DNA from: Bacteroidetes bacterium UBA1952 | GTDB taxonomy: Bacteria > Bacteroidota > Bacteroidia > Chitinophagales > Chitinophagaceae | Assembly: GCA_002336725.1 (NCBI GenBank) | Contig: DDEO01000207.1 | Location: 1 to 8,251, forward strand | Direction: 5' to 3' | Length of the DNA stretch: 8,251 nt | Part shown: positions 1-7,211 of the stretch, one piece after another | Position numbering within the stretch: position 1 is the first letter of the stretch | Layout of the letters: every line of letters starts with the position of its first letter | Program-made: the position numbers and the translations under genes | Notes under the pieces: generated by a model | The model's database searches: none | The model's input: only the letters and a program-made list of their open reading frames with translations | Told to the model about the DNA's origin: nothing

Positions 1-80
1 GCCATGACGGATTACGTACGTGGGAAGACGTACGACTCATATTTCGCAGCGTACACTCAGCACACGTCATTGCGGATACT
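1..80. other. Left-end intergenic stretch with a small hairpin
   Basis: I see no gene here. The short open frames that cross it have no recognisable domain and unlikely compositions. The only structure is a 7-bp inverted repeat, CGTACGT at 15-21 and ACGTACG at 28-34, separated by six bases. It is not followed by a T tract on either strand, so a terminator role is weak. The stretch may be the 3' flank of a gene lying to the left of the window. Confidence 0.4.
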
Positions 81-119
81 GAATCAACGTGAATCTCGGA
101 TAAAGAGTCCTTTCGCTGT

Positions 120-181
120 CTTCTTTTGCCTTGAAGCACCACGAAGTAGCAGCGTAGCTAAAAGAAGCAAAAATTCAAGGC
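120..181. repeat. Interleaved hairpins (pseudoknot-like or mutually exclusive)
   Basis: CTTCTTTT (120-127) is complementary to AAAAGAAG (160-167), and the adjoining GCCTTGAA (128-135) is complementary to TTCAAGGC (174-181). The two 8-bp stems cross each other, so as RNA they would form either an H-type pseudoknot or two alternative hairpins. There is no spacer between the two 5' arms, which makes a true pseudoknot sterically tight and favours alternative pairing. The shared hexamer GAAGCA (133-138 and 164-169) also gives a short direct repeat. Confidence 0.45.
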
Positions 182-184
182 TCT

Positions 185-308
185 GATTTTTCTGGCTAAA
201 AATCCGCCTCCGGGGCTAAAATTTGCAAACTTGCTTCACTTCGTTACGCTTCGGACAGTGCAAATTTTTTAACGCCCCTACGTCGGATTTTCTGAACGCC
301 GAAAAATC
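185..308. repeat. Long imperfect inverted repeat (about 124 bp)
   Basis: Several nested complementary blocks share one centre. GATTTTTC (185-192) pairs with GAAAAATC (301-308), AAAATCCG (199-206 region) with CGGATTTT (283-290 region), GGGGC near 212-216 with GCCCC near 274-278, and AAAATTTGCA (218-227) with TGCAAATTTT (259-268). Mismatches and small bulges separate the blocks, and about 31 bases form the apex. The structure lies 3' of the SNF2 stop codon, so it would fold in that gene's message if transcription runs through. It has no terminal U tract in that direction, so it is more likely a repeat or stability element than a classical terminator. Confidence 0.5.
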
Positions 309-375
309 AAGGCCGTCCGCTAACGATAAAGTATATAAAACGTTGATTCTCACTTATTTTAAAACGAGACTCACG

Positions 376-3300
376 TTATCCCAGCAAAAACGCCAGGTCT
401 TCGCGTGAGAAGCGTTTCAGGATGGCACCATCGTCGCTCACCAGTTCGTCGGCCAGGGCTTTTTTGCGGGCTTGTAGCTGCATCATTTTCTCCTCAATGC
501 TGTCGCGGCAAATCATGCGGTAGGCAAACACCGGTCTGGTCTGCCCGATGCGGTGCGTACGGTCGATGGCCTGCTGTTCTACCGCCGGGTTCCACCACGG
601 GTCCACCAGATAGACATATTCCGCTGCCGTCAGGTTGAGGCCCACACCGCCCGCTTTCAGCGAGATCAGAAATACCCGGCAGCTTTCTTCTTCCTGAAAG
701 CGCCGCACTTCTTCGCGCCGCTCGGTAGCACTGCTGCTGCCGTCGAAATAGGCATAAGAAATCCCTTCCGTCGCCAGCCGTTCGCGGATGAGGCCCAGCA
801 TTCCGAGGAACTGCGAGAACACCAGCACCTTATGATTTCCGGTATTTTCCTGCAATTCCCGCATGAGTTCTTCGAGCTTCACGCTGTGGTTTTCGGGTTC
901 TTTGCCTTCTTCCGCCAGGGTGCCGGCCAGCGCCGTTGCGTCGCAAATCTGGCGCAGGCGTGTGAGGCCCTGCAGGATATGAAACTGGGATCGCTCGATG
1001 CCCTGTTGATCTATGAGGCCCATAATCTGGTCTTTGAAAACCAGCCGCCATGCGTCATAAGCCTTTCGCTGTGCCGGCCCCATTTCGCAATACAATACGA
1101 TTTCGGTCTTGGGCGGCAGTTCTTTGGCCACCTGTCCTTTGGTGCGGCGCAGCAGGAAAGGATACGTGAGCTGGCGCAGTTGCTTTTTCACGTTTTCCTC
1201 GCCAAACTTGTCGATTGGCGTGGCAAATTCGTTCATAAAAAACTCGCGGCTGCCCAGCATACCGGGGTTCAGGAAGTTCATCTGCGAATACAGGTCGAAG
1301 GTGTTGTTCTGCACCGGCGTACCGCTGAGCGCAAGGCGGTGTTTGGCCTGAAGCAGGAGCGCGGCCTTTGCCACCTGGCTTTGCGGGTTTTTAATGGCCT
1401 GACTTTCATCGAGCACCGCCAAATCGTAATTCACCTCGCGGAAGGCTTTGATGTCGCTGCGCATGGTGCCGTAAGTGGTAATCACGATGTCGTGGCCGGA
1501 GATGCTGCCCACCGAAGCCTTCCGGCGCGGCCCGTGATGGATATATACCTTCAGATGCGGCGCAAATTTGGCCACCTCTGCTTCCCAGTTATAGATAAGC
1601 GTTGTGGGGCATACCACGAGCAGCGTGGCAGATGGGTTTTGGTTTTTGAGGAACAGATAGAAAGCCAGCGCCTGCACGGTTTTGCCCAGGCCCATATCGT
1701 CGGCCAGGATGCCGCCCCAGCCGGCCTCATGCAGGAATACCAGCCATTGAAAACCGGTAAGCTGATAGGGCCGCAGCGCGGCCTGCAGGTGTTCAGGGGC
1801 ATCCAGTTGGCTGTAATCTTCTGCCGCGATGGCCAGCAGTTTTTCTTTTTTAGAGGCCAGCTCGCGCAGCAGTCCTGCCTCGTCCACTTCGGAGAGCAAC
1901 TGCTCGATGACTCCAAAATGCGTACTACGCAGCCGGATGTCGGTGCCGCGCACCTCGCCCATTTTGAGCAAAAGGGCATATTTGGTACGCCACTCTTCGG
2001 GCAGCAGGCCAATGGAGCCGTCGGGCAGGCGCACATAATTCTGCCGGGCCGCGAGGGCTTTTTTGATTTCCGGAAGACGCACCTGTTGATCGCCATATTC
2101 CACCGTCAGATGAGCATCAAACCAATCGATACCGCTTGAGATGCGAAGTTTCGTTTCGGGCTTATGGGTGTTGAGGCGCAGGCTTCTCAGGTTGGAGATG
2201 CCCACCACTTCTACATCCATTTCTTTCATCACCTCCAGAAACCGGAAAAACCAGTTGTCGGAAAGCACCGCCGCTGCCGGCACAAAGAACACCGGCTGAT
2301 CAGCCGAGCGCACAATATCGGAGTGCAGCGACTGCACGGCGTTCAGGAACAGCGCTTCGGCAGACAAATCGCGTTCCTGAAGCACCACCTGCCCGTCCTC
2401 GGCCAGCCGCACCACCGCTTCTTTGCCGCCTATCACCTCGGTCTCGCCATAGCGGGCCACGGGCCGCAGCACGAGTACATTCTCGCGTTCTTCGAGGCAG
2501 AGGCGCAGGCGGGGCGCAACGGCAGGGCGCAACACCGTGAGCGCAGGCGCAAAATCGAGGTGGATTTCTTCCGGCCAGCGCAGCACTTCCTGTTGCAGAT
2601 AAGCCGCCCATTCGCGGGCAGGAATGATTTTCTGATATCCCGCTTTGATCCAGTCTCCGTTGAGCAGCGCCAACGCGGGTGTCGCCAGGGCATAAAGCGT
2701 GTGTTGATAGCACAGGAGCGCACCATTGAGCACCTGCACCTCGCCTTCCGGCAGATTATACGTCCGCAGCCGCCAGCTCACCTGCTGCCGGATGGCTCCT
2801 TTGCGGTCTTTTTGAAACGAGACGACCGGCTGCATCGCAACATCCGAAAACGCAATCCCTTCGCCTTCCGGGGAGTCGGCATCCGGCGGCAAAAGGCAGC
2901 CCTCCGGCGTGTCTTTCAGGGCGCTCAGCAGTTGTTGATATTTGGGCAGCAGATATTCCCACAGGGCCAGGCGATATTCGTCGGTGAGCTTCTCATCGAG
3001 CGGTCCGTCTGCCGTGAGCAATGTCGTCCCAAAGGGTATGATTCGCTGCAGATAGCGCAGGGCTTCGTAGGTCTGCACTTTCCGGAAAAGGGAGATCCAT
3101 TCTCGTTCTTTTTCCGGAAAATCGGTGCCGGAAATGGTGCCGTTGAGGTCCAGAAAGGCATAGGGTGTATCCACTTCGCCGGCTGCTGTCTCGCGTGCTT
3201 TGAGCAATTGCCAGGCGACATAAGGATATGCTTTCGGCTGGCGCTGCACTGCCGGTATCAGGCGAAGTTTTTCGGCTACCGGCGCGGGGCTGACCGGCGC

Positions 3301-4158
3301 TGCCCGAAGGGGTGCTTGCTGCTCCGGGGCGGGTGCGGCGGCGGGCGGTGCCGTAGAGGCGAGGCGCTTGATCGACGGATCCAGCACGCGCAGCGAAGGC
3401 TTGCCGTGTTGGTCGTAGGTGAAGGCAAATTTCCCCTTCAGATTATCAGTCAGCTTGTAGCCATAGAGGCTCAGGAGCCGGTTTTTTTGCTCGTCCCAGT
3501 TGCGCAGCCCGTAAAAATAATCGGCGCCATGCTGATAGAGTACCTGTAGAAAGGCCACCGCCTTGTGGTAGCAGAGCGGCACGCGCGTTTCATCGCATCC
3601 GCAGGCGGTATCGAAATACCGTTCTTCGTTCTGGCGCAGTTGCACCCGGAATACTTCGCCGGTTGCGGGGTCGGGTACGTCGGCTTCGATGGCGTTTGCG
3701 GCGGTGGGCAGCAGTTTTGCAGCGCGGTTGCGGGCGGCTTCCCGCGCATCTTCCATGATTTCGGGCTTGCTAAAAACGCGCAGCATGGGTTCCGATACCG
3801 TGCGCAGGCGCAGTATGGTATGTTGCTGGTTGTAATGCAGCCCTTCGCCGCTGAGGATGCCGCTTTGGGCGAGGTCCTGCAACTGAAAAAGGGCGGCTAC
3901 CTTGTGGCGGCAGAGTTCGCTCAGGTTGTAGGGACACTGGCAGCGCACCGAAATTTCCTTCGGGTTGTTGTATTTCTGAACAACGACGGTGTAGAAGTTC
4001 TGATACTGATCGTTGCGCACCCGGAAGCGGGCCTGTTCGATGAACGGGTCGTTGTCCACAAGGCTGGCACCGCCACTGCTGTAGATGCGCTTTCCGCGCC
4101 GGATCATCTCTTCGGAGCCGTGGTTATAGATATACTTCAGGAGGGGAGAAAGCGCCAT
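376..4158 (-). CDS. SNF2-family helicase-like ATPase with two SWIM-type zinc fingers
   Basis: This 1260-residue protein is predicted to be a cytoplasmic DNA- or nucleoprotein-translocating ATPase of the bacterial SNF2/RapA-like superfamily 2 group. The C-terminal motor is complete. Motif I has GLGKT at 823-827, the Walker B box is DESQ at 917-920, motif III is SGTP at 945-948, motif IV is near VLVFSQF at 1111-1117, motif V is near GGVGLNLT at 1170-1177, and motif VI is DRTHRIGQ at 1199-1206. The N-terminus carries two CxCx7CxH fingers, C73/C75/C83/H85 and C186/C188/C196/H198, the SWIM pattern thought to bind DNA or protein. A Pro/Ala-rich linker (about 268-295) joins them to a long middle region (about 300-780) of the kind found in bacterial SNF2 proteins, without a motif I can name. 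The start at 4158 fits a -7-like box 24 bases upstream. The gene appears monocistronic. Substrate and biological role cannot be read from the sequence; transcription recycling, repair or defence are all possible for the family. Confidence 0.93.
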   Translation of the reverse strand: MALSPLLKYIYNHGSEEMIRRGKRIYSSGGASLVDNDPFIEQARFRVRNDQYQNFYTVVVQKYNNPKEISVRCQCPYNLSELCRHKVAALFQLQDLAQSGILSGEGLHYNQQHTILRLRTVSEPMLRVFSKPEIMEDAREAARNRAAKLLPTAANAIEADVPDPATGEVFRVQLRQNEERYFDTACGCDETRVPLCYHKAVAFLQVLYQHGADYFYGLRNWDEQKNRLLSLYGYKLTDNLKGKFAFTYDQHGKPSLRVLDPSIKRLASTAPPAAAPAPEQQAPLRAAPVSPAPVAEKLRLIPAVQRQPKAYPYVAWQLLKARETAAGEVDTPYAFLDLNGTISGTDFPEKEREWISLFRKVQTYEALRYLQRIIPFGTTLLTADGPLDEKLTDEYRLALWEYLLPKYQQLLSALKDTPEGCLLPPDADSPEGEGIAFSDVAMQPVVSFQKDRKGAIRQQVSWRLRTYNLPEGEVQVLNGALLCYQHTLYALATPALALLNGDWIKAGYQKIIPAREWAAYLQQEVLRWPEEIHLDFAPALTVLRPAVAPRLRLCLEERENVLVLRPVARYGETEVIGGKEAVVRLAEDGQVVLQERDLSAEALFLNAVQSLHSDIVRSADQPVFFVPAAAVLSDNWFFRFLEVMKEMDVEVVGISNLRSLRLNTHKPETKLRISSGIDWFDAHLTVEYGDQQVRLPEIKKALAARQNYVRLPDGSIGLLPEEWRTKYALLLKMGEVRGTDIRLRSTHFGVIEQLLSEVDEAGLLRELASKKEKLLAIAAEDYSQLDAPEHLQAALRPYQLTGFQWLVFLHEAGWGGILADDMGLGKTVQALAFYLFLKNQNPSATLLVVCPTTLIYNWEAEVAKFAPHLKVYIHHGPRRKASVGSISGHDIVITTYGTMRSDIKAFREVNYDLAVLDESQAIKNPQSQVAKAALLLQAKHRLALSGTPVQNNTFDLYSQMNFLNPGMLGSREFFMNEFATPIDKFGEENVKKQLRQLTYPFLLRRTKGQVAKELPPKTEIVLYCEMGPAQRKAYDAWRLVFKDQIMGLIDQQGIERSQFHILQGLTRLRQICDATALAGTLAEEGKEPENHSVKLEELMRELQENTGNHKVLVFSQFLGMLGLIRERLATEGISYAYFDGSSSATERREEVRRFQEEESCRVFLISLKAGGVGLNLTAAEYVYLVDPWWNPAVEQQAIDRTHRIGQTRPVFAYRMICRDSIEEKMMQLQARKKALADELVSDDGAILKRFSREDLAFLLG

Positions 4159-4181
4159 TCAGGGTGGGAAAAAGCAAGCTG

Positions 4182-4189
4182 TAAAAGTA
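4182..4189 (-). promoter_or_regulatory. Candidate -7 box of the SNF2 gene
   Basis: On the minus strand this reads TACTTTTA, seven of eight positions of the Bacteroidota -7 consensus TAnnTTTG. It would place the transcript start near 4178, giving a leader of about 20 bases. No clear TTTG -33 element is seen at the usual distance, so the call rests on the -7 box and its position alone. Confidence 0.35.
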
Positions 4190-4251
4190 CGACAAACGAC
4201 TTCGGCGGCGCTGCTTTTCCTTTGGGATGCGAAATACCCGACGGCTATCAG

Positions 4252-4290
4252 GCATAAAAAAATGCCCTTTTAAAGGGCATTTTTTTATGC
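4252..4290. terminator. Perfect palindromic bidirectional terminator
   Basis: Two 19-base arms (4252-4270 and 4272-4290) are exact reverse complements around one central base. Each contains the GC-bearing core ATGCCCTTT / AAAGGGCAT flanked by seven A or T residues. Read on either strand the hairpin is followed by a run of seven T, the form of an intrinsic terminator. It begins 18 bases past the stop codon of the secreted-protein gene and would stop that transcript before it reaches the SNF2 promoter. No plus-strand gene ends here, so the second direction may serve only to block antisense transcription. Confidence 0.85.
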
Positions 4291-4308
4291 AGTCTGAAAA
4301 AAACGGGC

Positions 4309-5490
4309 TTATTCCACACTCAGGGGCAGAACGCCGAGCGGTGTGTTTCCTTTAAAGAGTTGCAGGTAATAGATGCCGGTCGTGCGGAGTGCCTCGGCGT
4401 GCAGTTGCGCTTCGCCATTTTGCGGGGTCAGGCTTCCCTTCGCCATCACCTGACCGTTGATATTGATCAGTTGATAATTGAGCTGTGCGAGGGATTTATC
4501 GGCCACTTGCAGGTGGATGGTCTGATTGCGCACGGGGTTGGGATAGGCCGAGATGCCGTTTTCGGAGTTCAGGTCGGATACACTTTGCGGCGAAAGGCGG
4601 TTTTTATGCACGTCCATATACTCCATTTTATTGGCAGCAAAACTGCTATCGCGATAGGTAGCCTGCACCAGCGGCATCAGTTCGCCCGCGCGGTAATATT
4701 CATAGGTATAGCGGCTGGTTGTCTGTCCCTGCGACAGCCCAAAAGCAGTAAGCAGTTGCACCGGCGCGGGCAATCCACCTACAAAAAAGCTGTCTGTGGA
4801 CGTAACTGCTGTTTTAACCATCAACACATTCATTGGCATAGTCGGGTTGCCGGCGCTATCCTTCACAATCATCTTTCCCCAGCCCACAACTGCGTCGTTG
4901 CGCGTATAGTGTGCCTTACGTTGGCATGGGGTATTGTTCAAGCCAAAGGCGGCAATCGTCAGGTTGAAGTTGGTCGCAAAATCGAAGCTGGAATTCCAGG
5001 TGCTGCCCATCGTAGCCGGAAACTTTATCCTGTTTTCGGGTGAGGTAAAAATGATGTTTTGCTGCTGGAATACCATGCTATCATTGGCACCGCCCGAAAG
5101 GGGTGCAATGGAAAATGCCTGCCGCGTCACAGATTGGCCGTAAAAAACAAAACCACCGGCAGTCAGCGCACCCGCCTGCCGAACCCCGTAGCTCAGGGGG
5201 CCGCTAACGGTGTAGCTCAGCGAGTCATAAAAAGTAGCCGATGGCAGGGCGGGATTAGAAAAATTTCCTTTGTCGTAATACCACATACTGCTGGTGTCGT
5301 AAGTAACGGTACTCAGATTCCAGTTGGCATTGGTAGCCGGCATCAGCGCCGGATGCGGCTTGCTGGTATCTATCCGATAAGCGATTTCAGTCTGCGCACG
5401 CCAGTTGGCATACGACGACTGATTGAGGGTGATTTGCGCAGACGCAGCAGTGGCGAGCGACAGGAAAGAGAGTGTAAGGAGGGCTTTCAT
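4309..5490 (-). CDS. Secreted protein with type IX secretion C-terminal sorting domain, function unknown
   Basis: I chose the start at 5490 (393 residues) over the ATG at 5514. It begins directly with a signal peptide (MKALLTLSFLSL, cleavage probably after ASA, leaving Q19 first), and a -7-like box ends at 5515, which would put the 5514 codon upstream of the transcript start. The mature part is rich in Ser, Thr, Asn, Tyr and Phe and looks like an extracellular beta-structured protein; I recognise no enzyme motif in it. The last 80 or so residues (about 310-393) form a type A sorting domain: AYPNPV opening, a central INGQVM strand, and TTGIYYLQLF near the end. In Bacteroidota such a domain directs export across the outer membrane by the type IX system and is then removed. 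The gene is single, with its own promoter and terminator. Confidence 0.85.
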   Translation of the reverse strand: MKALLTLSFLSLATAASAQITLNQSSYANWRAQTEIAYRIDTSKPHPALMPATNANWNLSTVTYDTSSMWYYDKGNFSNPALPSATFYDSLSYTVSGPLSYGVRQAGALTAGGFVFYGQSVTRQAFSIAPLSGGANDSMVFQQQNIIFTSPENRIKFPATMGSTWNSSFDFATNFNLTIAAFGLNNTPCQRKAHYTRNDAVVGWGKMIVKDSAGNPTMPMNVLMVKTAVTSTDSFFVGGLPAPVQLLTAFGLSQGQTTSRYTYEYYRAGELMPLVQATYRDSSFAANKMEYMDVHKNRLSPQSVSDLNSENGISAYPNPVRNQTIHLQVADKSLAQLNYQLININGQVMAKGSLTPQNGEAQLHAEALRTTGIYYLQLFKGNTPLGVLPLSVE

Positions 5491-5514
5491 AAAAAAAGTT
5501 GCTTTAAAGCACAC

Positions 5515-5570
5515 TAAAGGTAGGGGAAACTTTAAGCTATAATCACTTTCGGGATTGATTTTTTAAAAAA
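5515..5570 (-). promoter_or_regulatory. Promoter region of the T9SS-sorted protein gene
   Basis: On the minus strand 5522-5515 reads TACCTTTA, seven of eight positions of TAnnTTTG, implying a transcript start near 5511 and a leader of about 21 bases before the ATG at 5490. A tract of six T followed by six A (5559-5570) sits roughly 50-60 bases upstream of that start, where an AT-rich upstream activating element could act. No clear -33 TTTG is present. Confidence 0.4.
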
Positions 5571-5611
5571 ACGGCAGCGAAGCAGCATTGGCCGCCGGAT
5601 GGCTGTGTTTA

Positions 5612-5651
5612 TTTCCGGGAAAGGCCCCAAAATTTCCGGAAATTCCGGAAA
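5612..5651. repeat. Cluster of TTCCGG palindromes
   Basis: Three TTCCGG units occur within 40 bases. The first is TTTCCGGGAAA (around 5612-5622). It is followed by two overlapping perfect palindromes, TTTCCGGAAA (5633-5642) and TTCCGGAA (5643-5650), which are offset by nine bases. The block lies between the promoter of the secreted-protein gene and the terminator of the phosphate operon, in DNA with no gene. It may be a protein-binding site or simply a local concentration of a genome-wide iterated palindrome. Confidence 0.5.
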
Positions 5652-5702
5652 AATCCCCCTACCCCTTCGCGGCCCAACAACGCCTGCAAGATGCCCGCAA
5701 AC

Positions 5703-5736
5703 AAAAAAAACGCTTCGCAGAAATTGCGAAGCGTTT
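5703..5736 (-). terminator. Intrinsic terminator of the DUF47-PiT operon
   Basis: A 12-bp perfect stem pairs 5708-5719 with 5725-5736 around the five-base loop 5720-5724. Read on the minus strand the hairpin (core GCGAAGCG) is followed by eight T (5710 to 5703), a standard factor-independent terminator. It starts 11 bases beyond the TAA of the transporter gene, so it defines the 3' end of the operon. Confidence 0.88.
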
Positions 5737-5747
5737 CCGGAATTGAG

Positions 5748-7187
5748 TTACCCCATAAAAAGACTAAAAATCTTATACACGCCTGCCGCCATCAGCGCAC
5801 TTACCGGAATGGTGAGAATCCAGGCCCAGAGCAGGTTGATGGTTACGCCCCAGCGCACGGCGCTCAGCCGTTTGGTAGCGCCTACGCCAATGATAGCACC
5901 GGTAATTGTGTGTGTTGTAGATACCGGAATTTTGAGGTTCTCGGTTACAAAAAGCGTTATCGCGCCTGCCGTTTCGGCGGCTACGCCTTCAAAGGGCGTT
6001 ACCTTGGTGATGCGGCTGCCCATCGTTTTGATGATCTTCCAGCCGCCGCTCATTGTGCCCACGGCAATAGCGACGTAACAAGCCAGCGGCACCCAAACGG
6101 GCATCTCGCTGAAATCGTTAATTTGCTTTCCGGCAATCAGCGCGGCGGTGATGATACCCATTACTTTTTGCGCGTCGTTGCCGCCGTGGCCGATGGAGAA
6201 GGCCGCCGAAGAAACCAACTGCATCCGCTTGAGCCATTTCTGCGACTCCATATAATTGAGGCCACTAAGGAAGAGCGTAAACACGCTCATCACAAACAGG
6301 ATGAAGCCCAGCAGAAACCATTTGAAATTGTGGCCGAAAAACACCGTCCGAACCAGTTCCGAACCCCAGGCTACGATGAAAGGGCCTTGCTTTTCCAGCG
6401 TCTCGCCTTTGCGGCGGATGGTATAGGAAAAATCTTCGCCCGGCTGCAGCCGCTTCATCTCGCGGTCGAGCGCCAGGTCGGTCTGAAGCGCCGCGCCATT
6501 GAAGGCGAGAATCGAATCGCCTTTTTGAAAGCCCATACGCTGTGCCGGGCTTTTATTGCTCATATCCGTAACGAGCGCCACGCCCGAAGACTTATCCCAG
6601 GCCGTTTTCATGCCCGCGATATGGGTGGATTTGGTATCTATCTGAAAATACAGCAGCACCACCACCGCAGCCATCACGCCGAGGGAAACCAGTTTGGGGC
6701 CAATGCCTTTCTTAAAAGCATTCAAAAACCAGGTGGAGATGATAAAGGCCACAATCATACCCACGAGCGGAGCCAGCACAATGAAGGAAACCGTTTTGAG
6801 AACCGGCTCGCTGTTGATGGCGCTAAAGGAAGCGTGTGCAACCGCCGCACCGGCAAAACCGCCAATCAGGGTGTGGGAAGAAGAAGAAGGAATGCCAAAC
6901 CACCAGGTGATCAGGTTCCAGATGATGGCCGCAATCAGGCCGGAGGCAATGACCGGCAACGTAATAGCCGAAGAATCTACCGTCTTGGCGATGGTGTCGG
7001 CTACGCCGTGATCGCGAAAGATAAAGAAGGCCGCAAAGTTGAACAGCGCCGCCCAAAGTACTGCCTGAAAGGGCGTGAGTACTTTGGTAGAAACCACCGT
7101 GGCAATGGAGTTGGCCGCGTCGTGAAAGCCGTTGATATAATCAAAGGCCAACGCCAGCACGATAATCGTTATCAGTAAAGGTGTCAT
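5748..7187 (-). CDS. pit: PiT-family inorganic phosphate transporter with inserted PDZ domain
   Basis: This 479-residue inner-membrane protein is predicted to import inorganic phosphate (or metal phosphate) driven by a cation gradient. Both PHO4 halves are present. The N half has GFHDAANS at 20-27 and SSSSHT at 101-106; the C half has GHGGNDAQKVMG at 333-344 and VSTTHT at 422-427. Between FLNAFKK (154-160) and the K317-rich start of the second half lies an extra segment: a hydrophobic helix (about 164-182), a PDZ-like domain (about 200-268, with SPAQRMGFQKGDSILAFNG at 213-231), and a second hydrophobic helix (about 289-309). Lys residues before the first helix and after the second predict cytoplasmic ends, which puts the PDZ domain in the periplasm. 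In PitA of E. coli these halves are joined by a charged cytoplasmic loop instead. The gene follows the DUF47 gene by 24 bp in one operon and ends at a strong terminator. Phosphate as substrate is inferred from family and neighbours. Confidence 0.93.
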   Translation of the reverse strand: MTPLLITIIVLALAFDYINGFHDAANSIATVVSTKVLTPFQAVLWAALFNFAAFFIFRDHGVADTIAKTVDSSAITLPVIASGLIAAIIWNLITWWFGIPSSSSHTLIGGFAGAAVAHASFSAINSEPVLKTVSFIVLAPLVGMIVAFIISTWFLNAFKKGIGPKLVSLGVMAAVVVLLYFQIDTKSTHIAGMKTAWDKSSGVALVTDMSNKSPAQRMGFQKGDSILAFNGAALQTDLALDREMKRLQPGEDFSYTIRRKGETLEKQGPFIVAWGSELVRTVFFGHNFKWFLLGFILFVMSVFTLFLSGLNYMESQKWLKRMQLVSSAAFSIGHGGNDAQKVMGIITAALIAGKQINDFSEMPVWVPLACYVAIAVGTMSGGWKIIKTMGSRITKVTPFEGVAAETAGAITLFVTENLKIPVSTTHTITGAIIGVGATKRLSAVRWGVTINLLWAWILTIPVSALMAAGVYKIFSLFMG

Positions 7188-7211
7188 AAACCGGAAATAA
7201 AGGCCAGCCGA

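Larger units (their letters stand above)
81..377. repeat. Composite inverted-repeat element, MITE/REP-like intergenic repeat
   Basis: The block is bounded by two overlapping inverted matches. GAATCAACGT (81-90) is the exact reverse complement of 340-349, and AACGTGAATCTCG (86-98) matches the reverse complement of 365-377 with one mismatch. Between them lie two further palindromic modules (120-181 and 185-308). No transposase or other protein is encoded inside. The right end overlaps the TAA stop codon (376-378, read on the minus strand) of the SNF2 gene. From memory, sequences with the CTTCTTTTGCCTTGAA / TTCAAGGC vocabulary recur between genes in Bacteroidota genomes, which suggests a dispersed non-autonomous repeat; that part is recollection and not shown by this window. 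It could also be an RNA-stabilising 3' untranslated region of the SNF2 transcript. Confidence 0.45.

Noticed and set aside
1..375. tRNA, small RNA gene or CRISPR array in the left intergenic region
   Set aside because: No cloverleaf-like set of stems with a CCA-type end, and no regularly spaced direct repeats. Only inverted repeats are seen.
4..408. Two small plus-strand open frames (4-186 and 223-408) in the left intergenic region
   Set aside because: They run through the palindromic repeat DNA, have no promoter or recognisable domain, and the second runs into the SNF2 coding region.
553..4257. Three long plus-strand open frames (553-2139, 2164-3549, 3565-4257) opposite the SNF2 gene, all in one frame
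   Set aside because: They lie in exact codon register with the sense gene. Stops in this antisense frame need sense codons TTA, CTA or TCA, which are rare here, so the open frame is a by-product of codon use. The translations are Gln/His/Arg-rich without domains, while the minus strand has complete SNF2 motifs.
5491..5514. Upstream ATG at 5514 as the start of the secreted protein
   Set aside because: It would place eight residues before a normal signal peptide, and it lies upstream of the transcript start predicted from the -7 box at 5515-5522.
5691..7178. 495-codon plus-strand open frame opposite the phosphate transporter
   Set aside because: It has the same antisense codon register and a low-complexity charged translation. 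The minus strand encodes an intact PiT protein.
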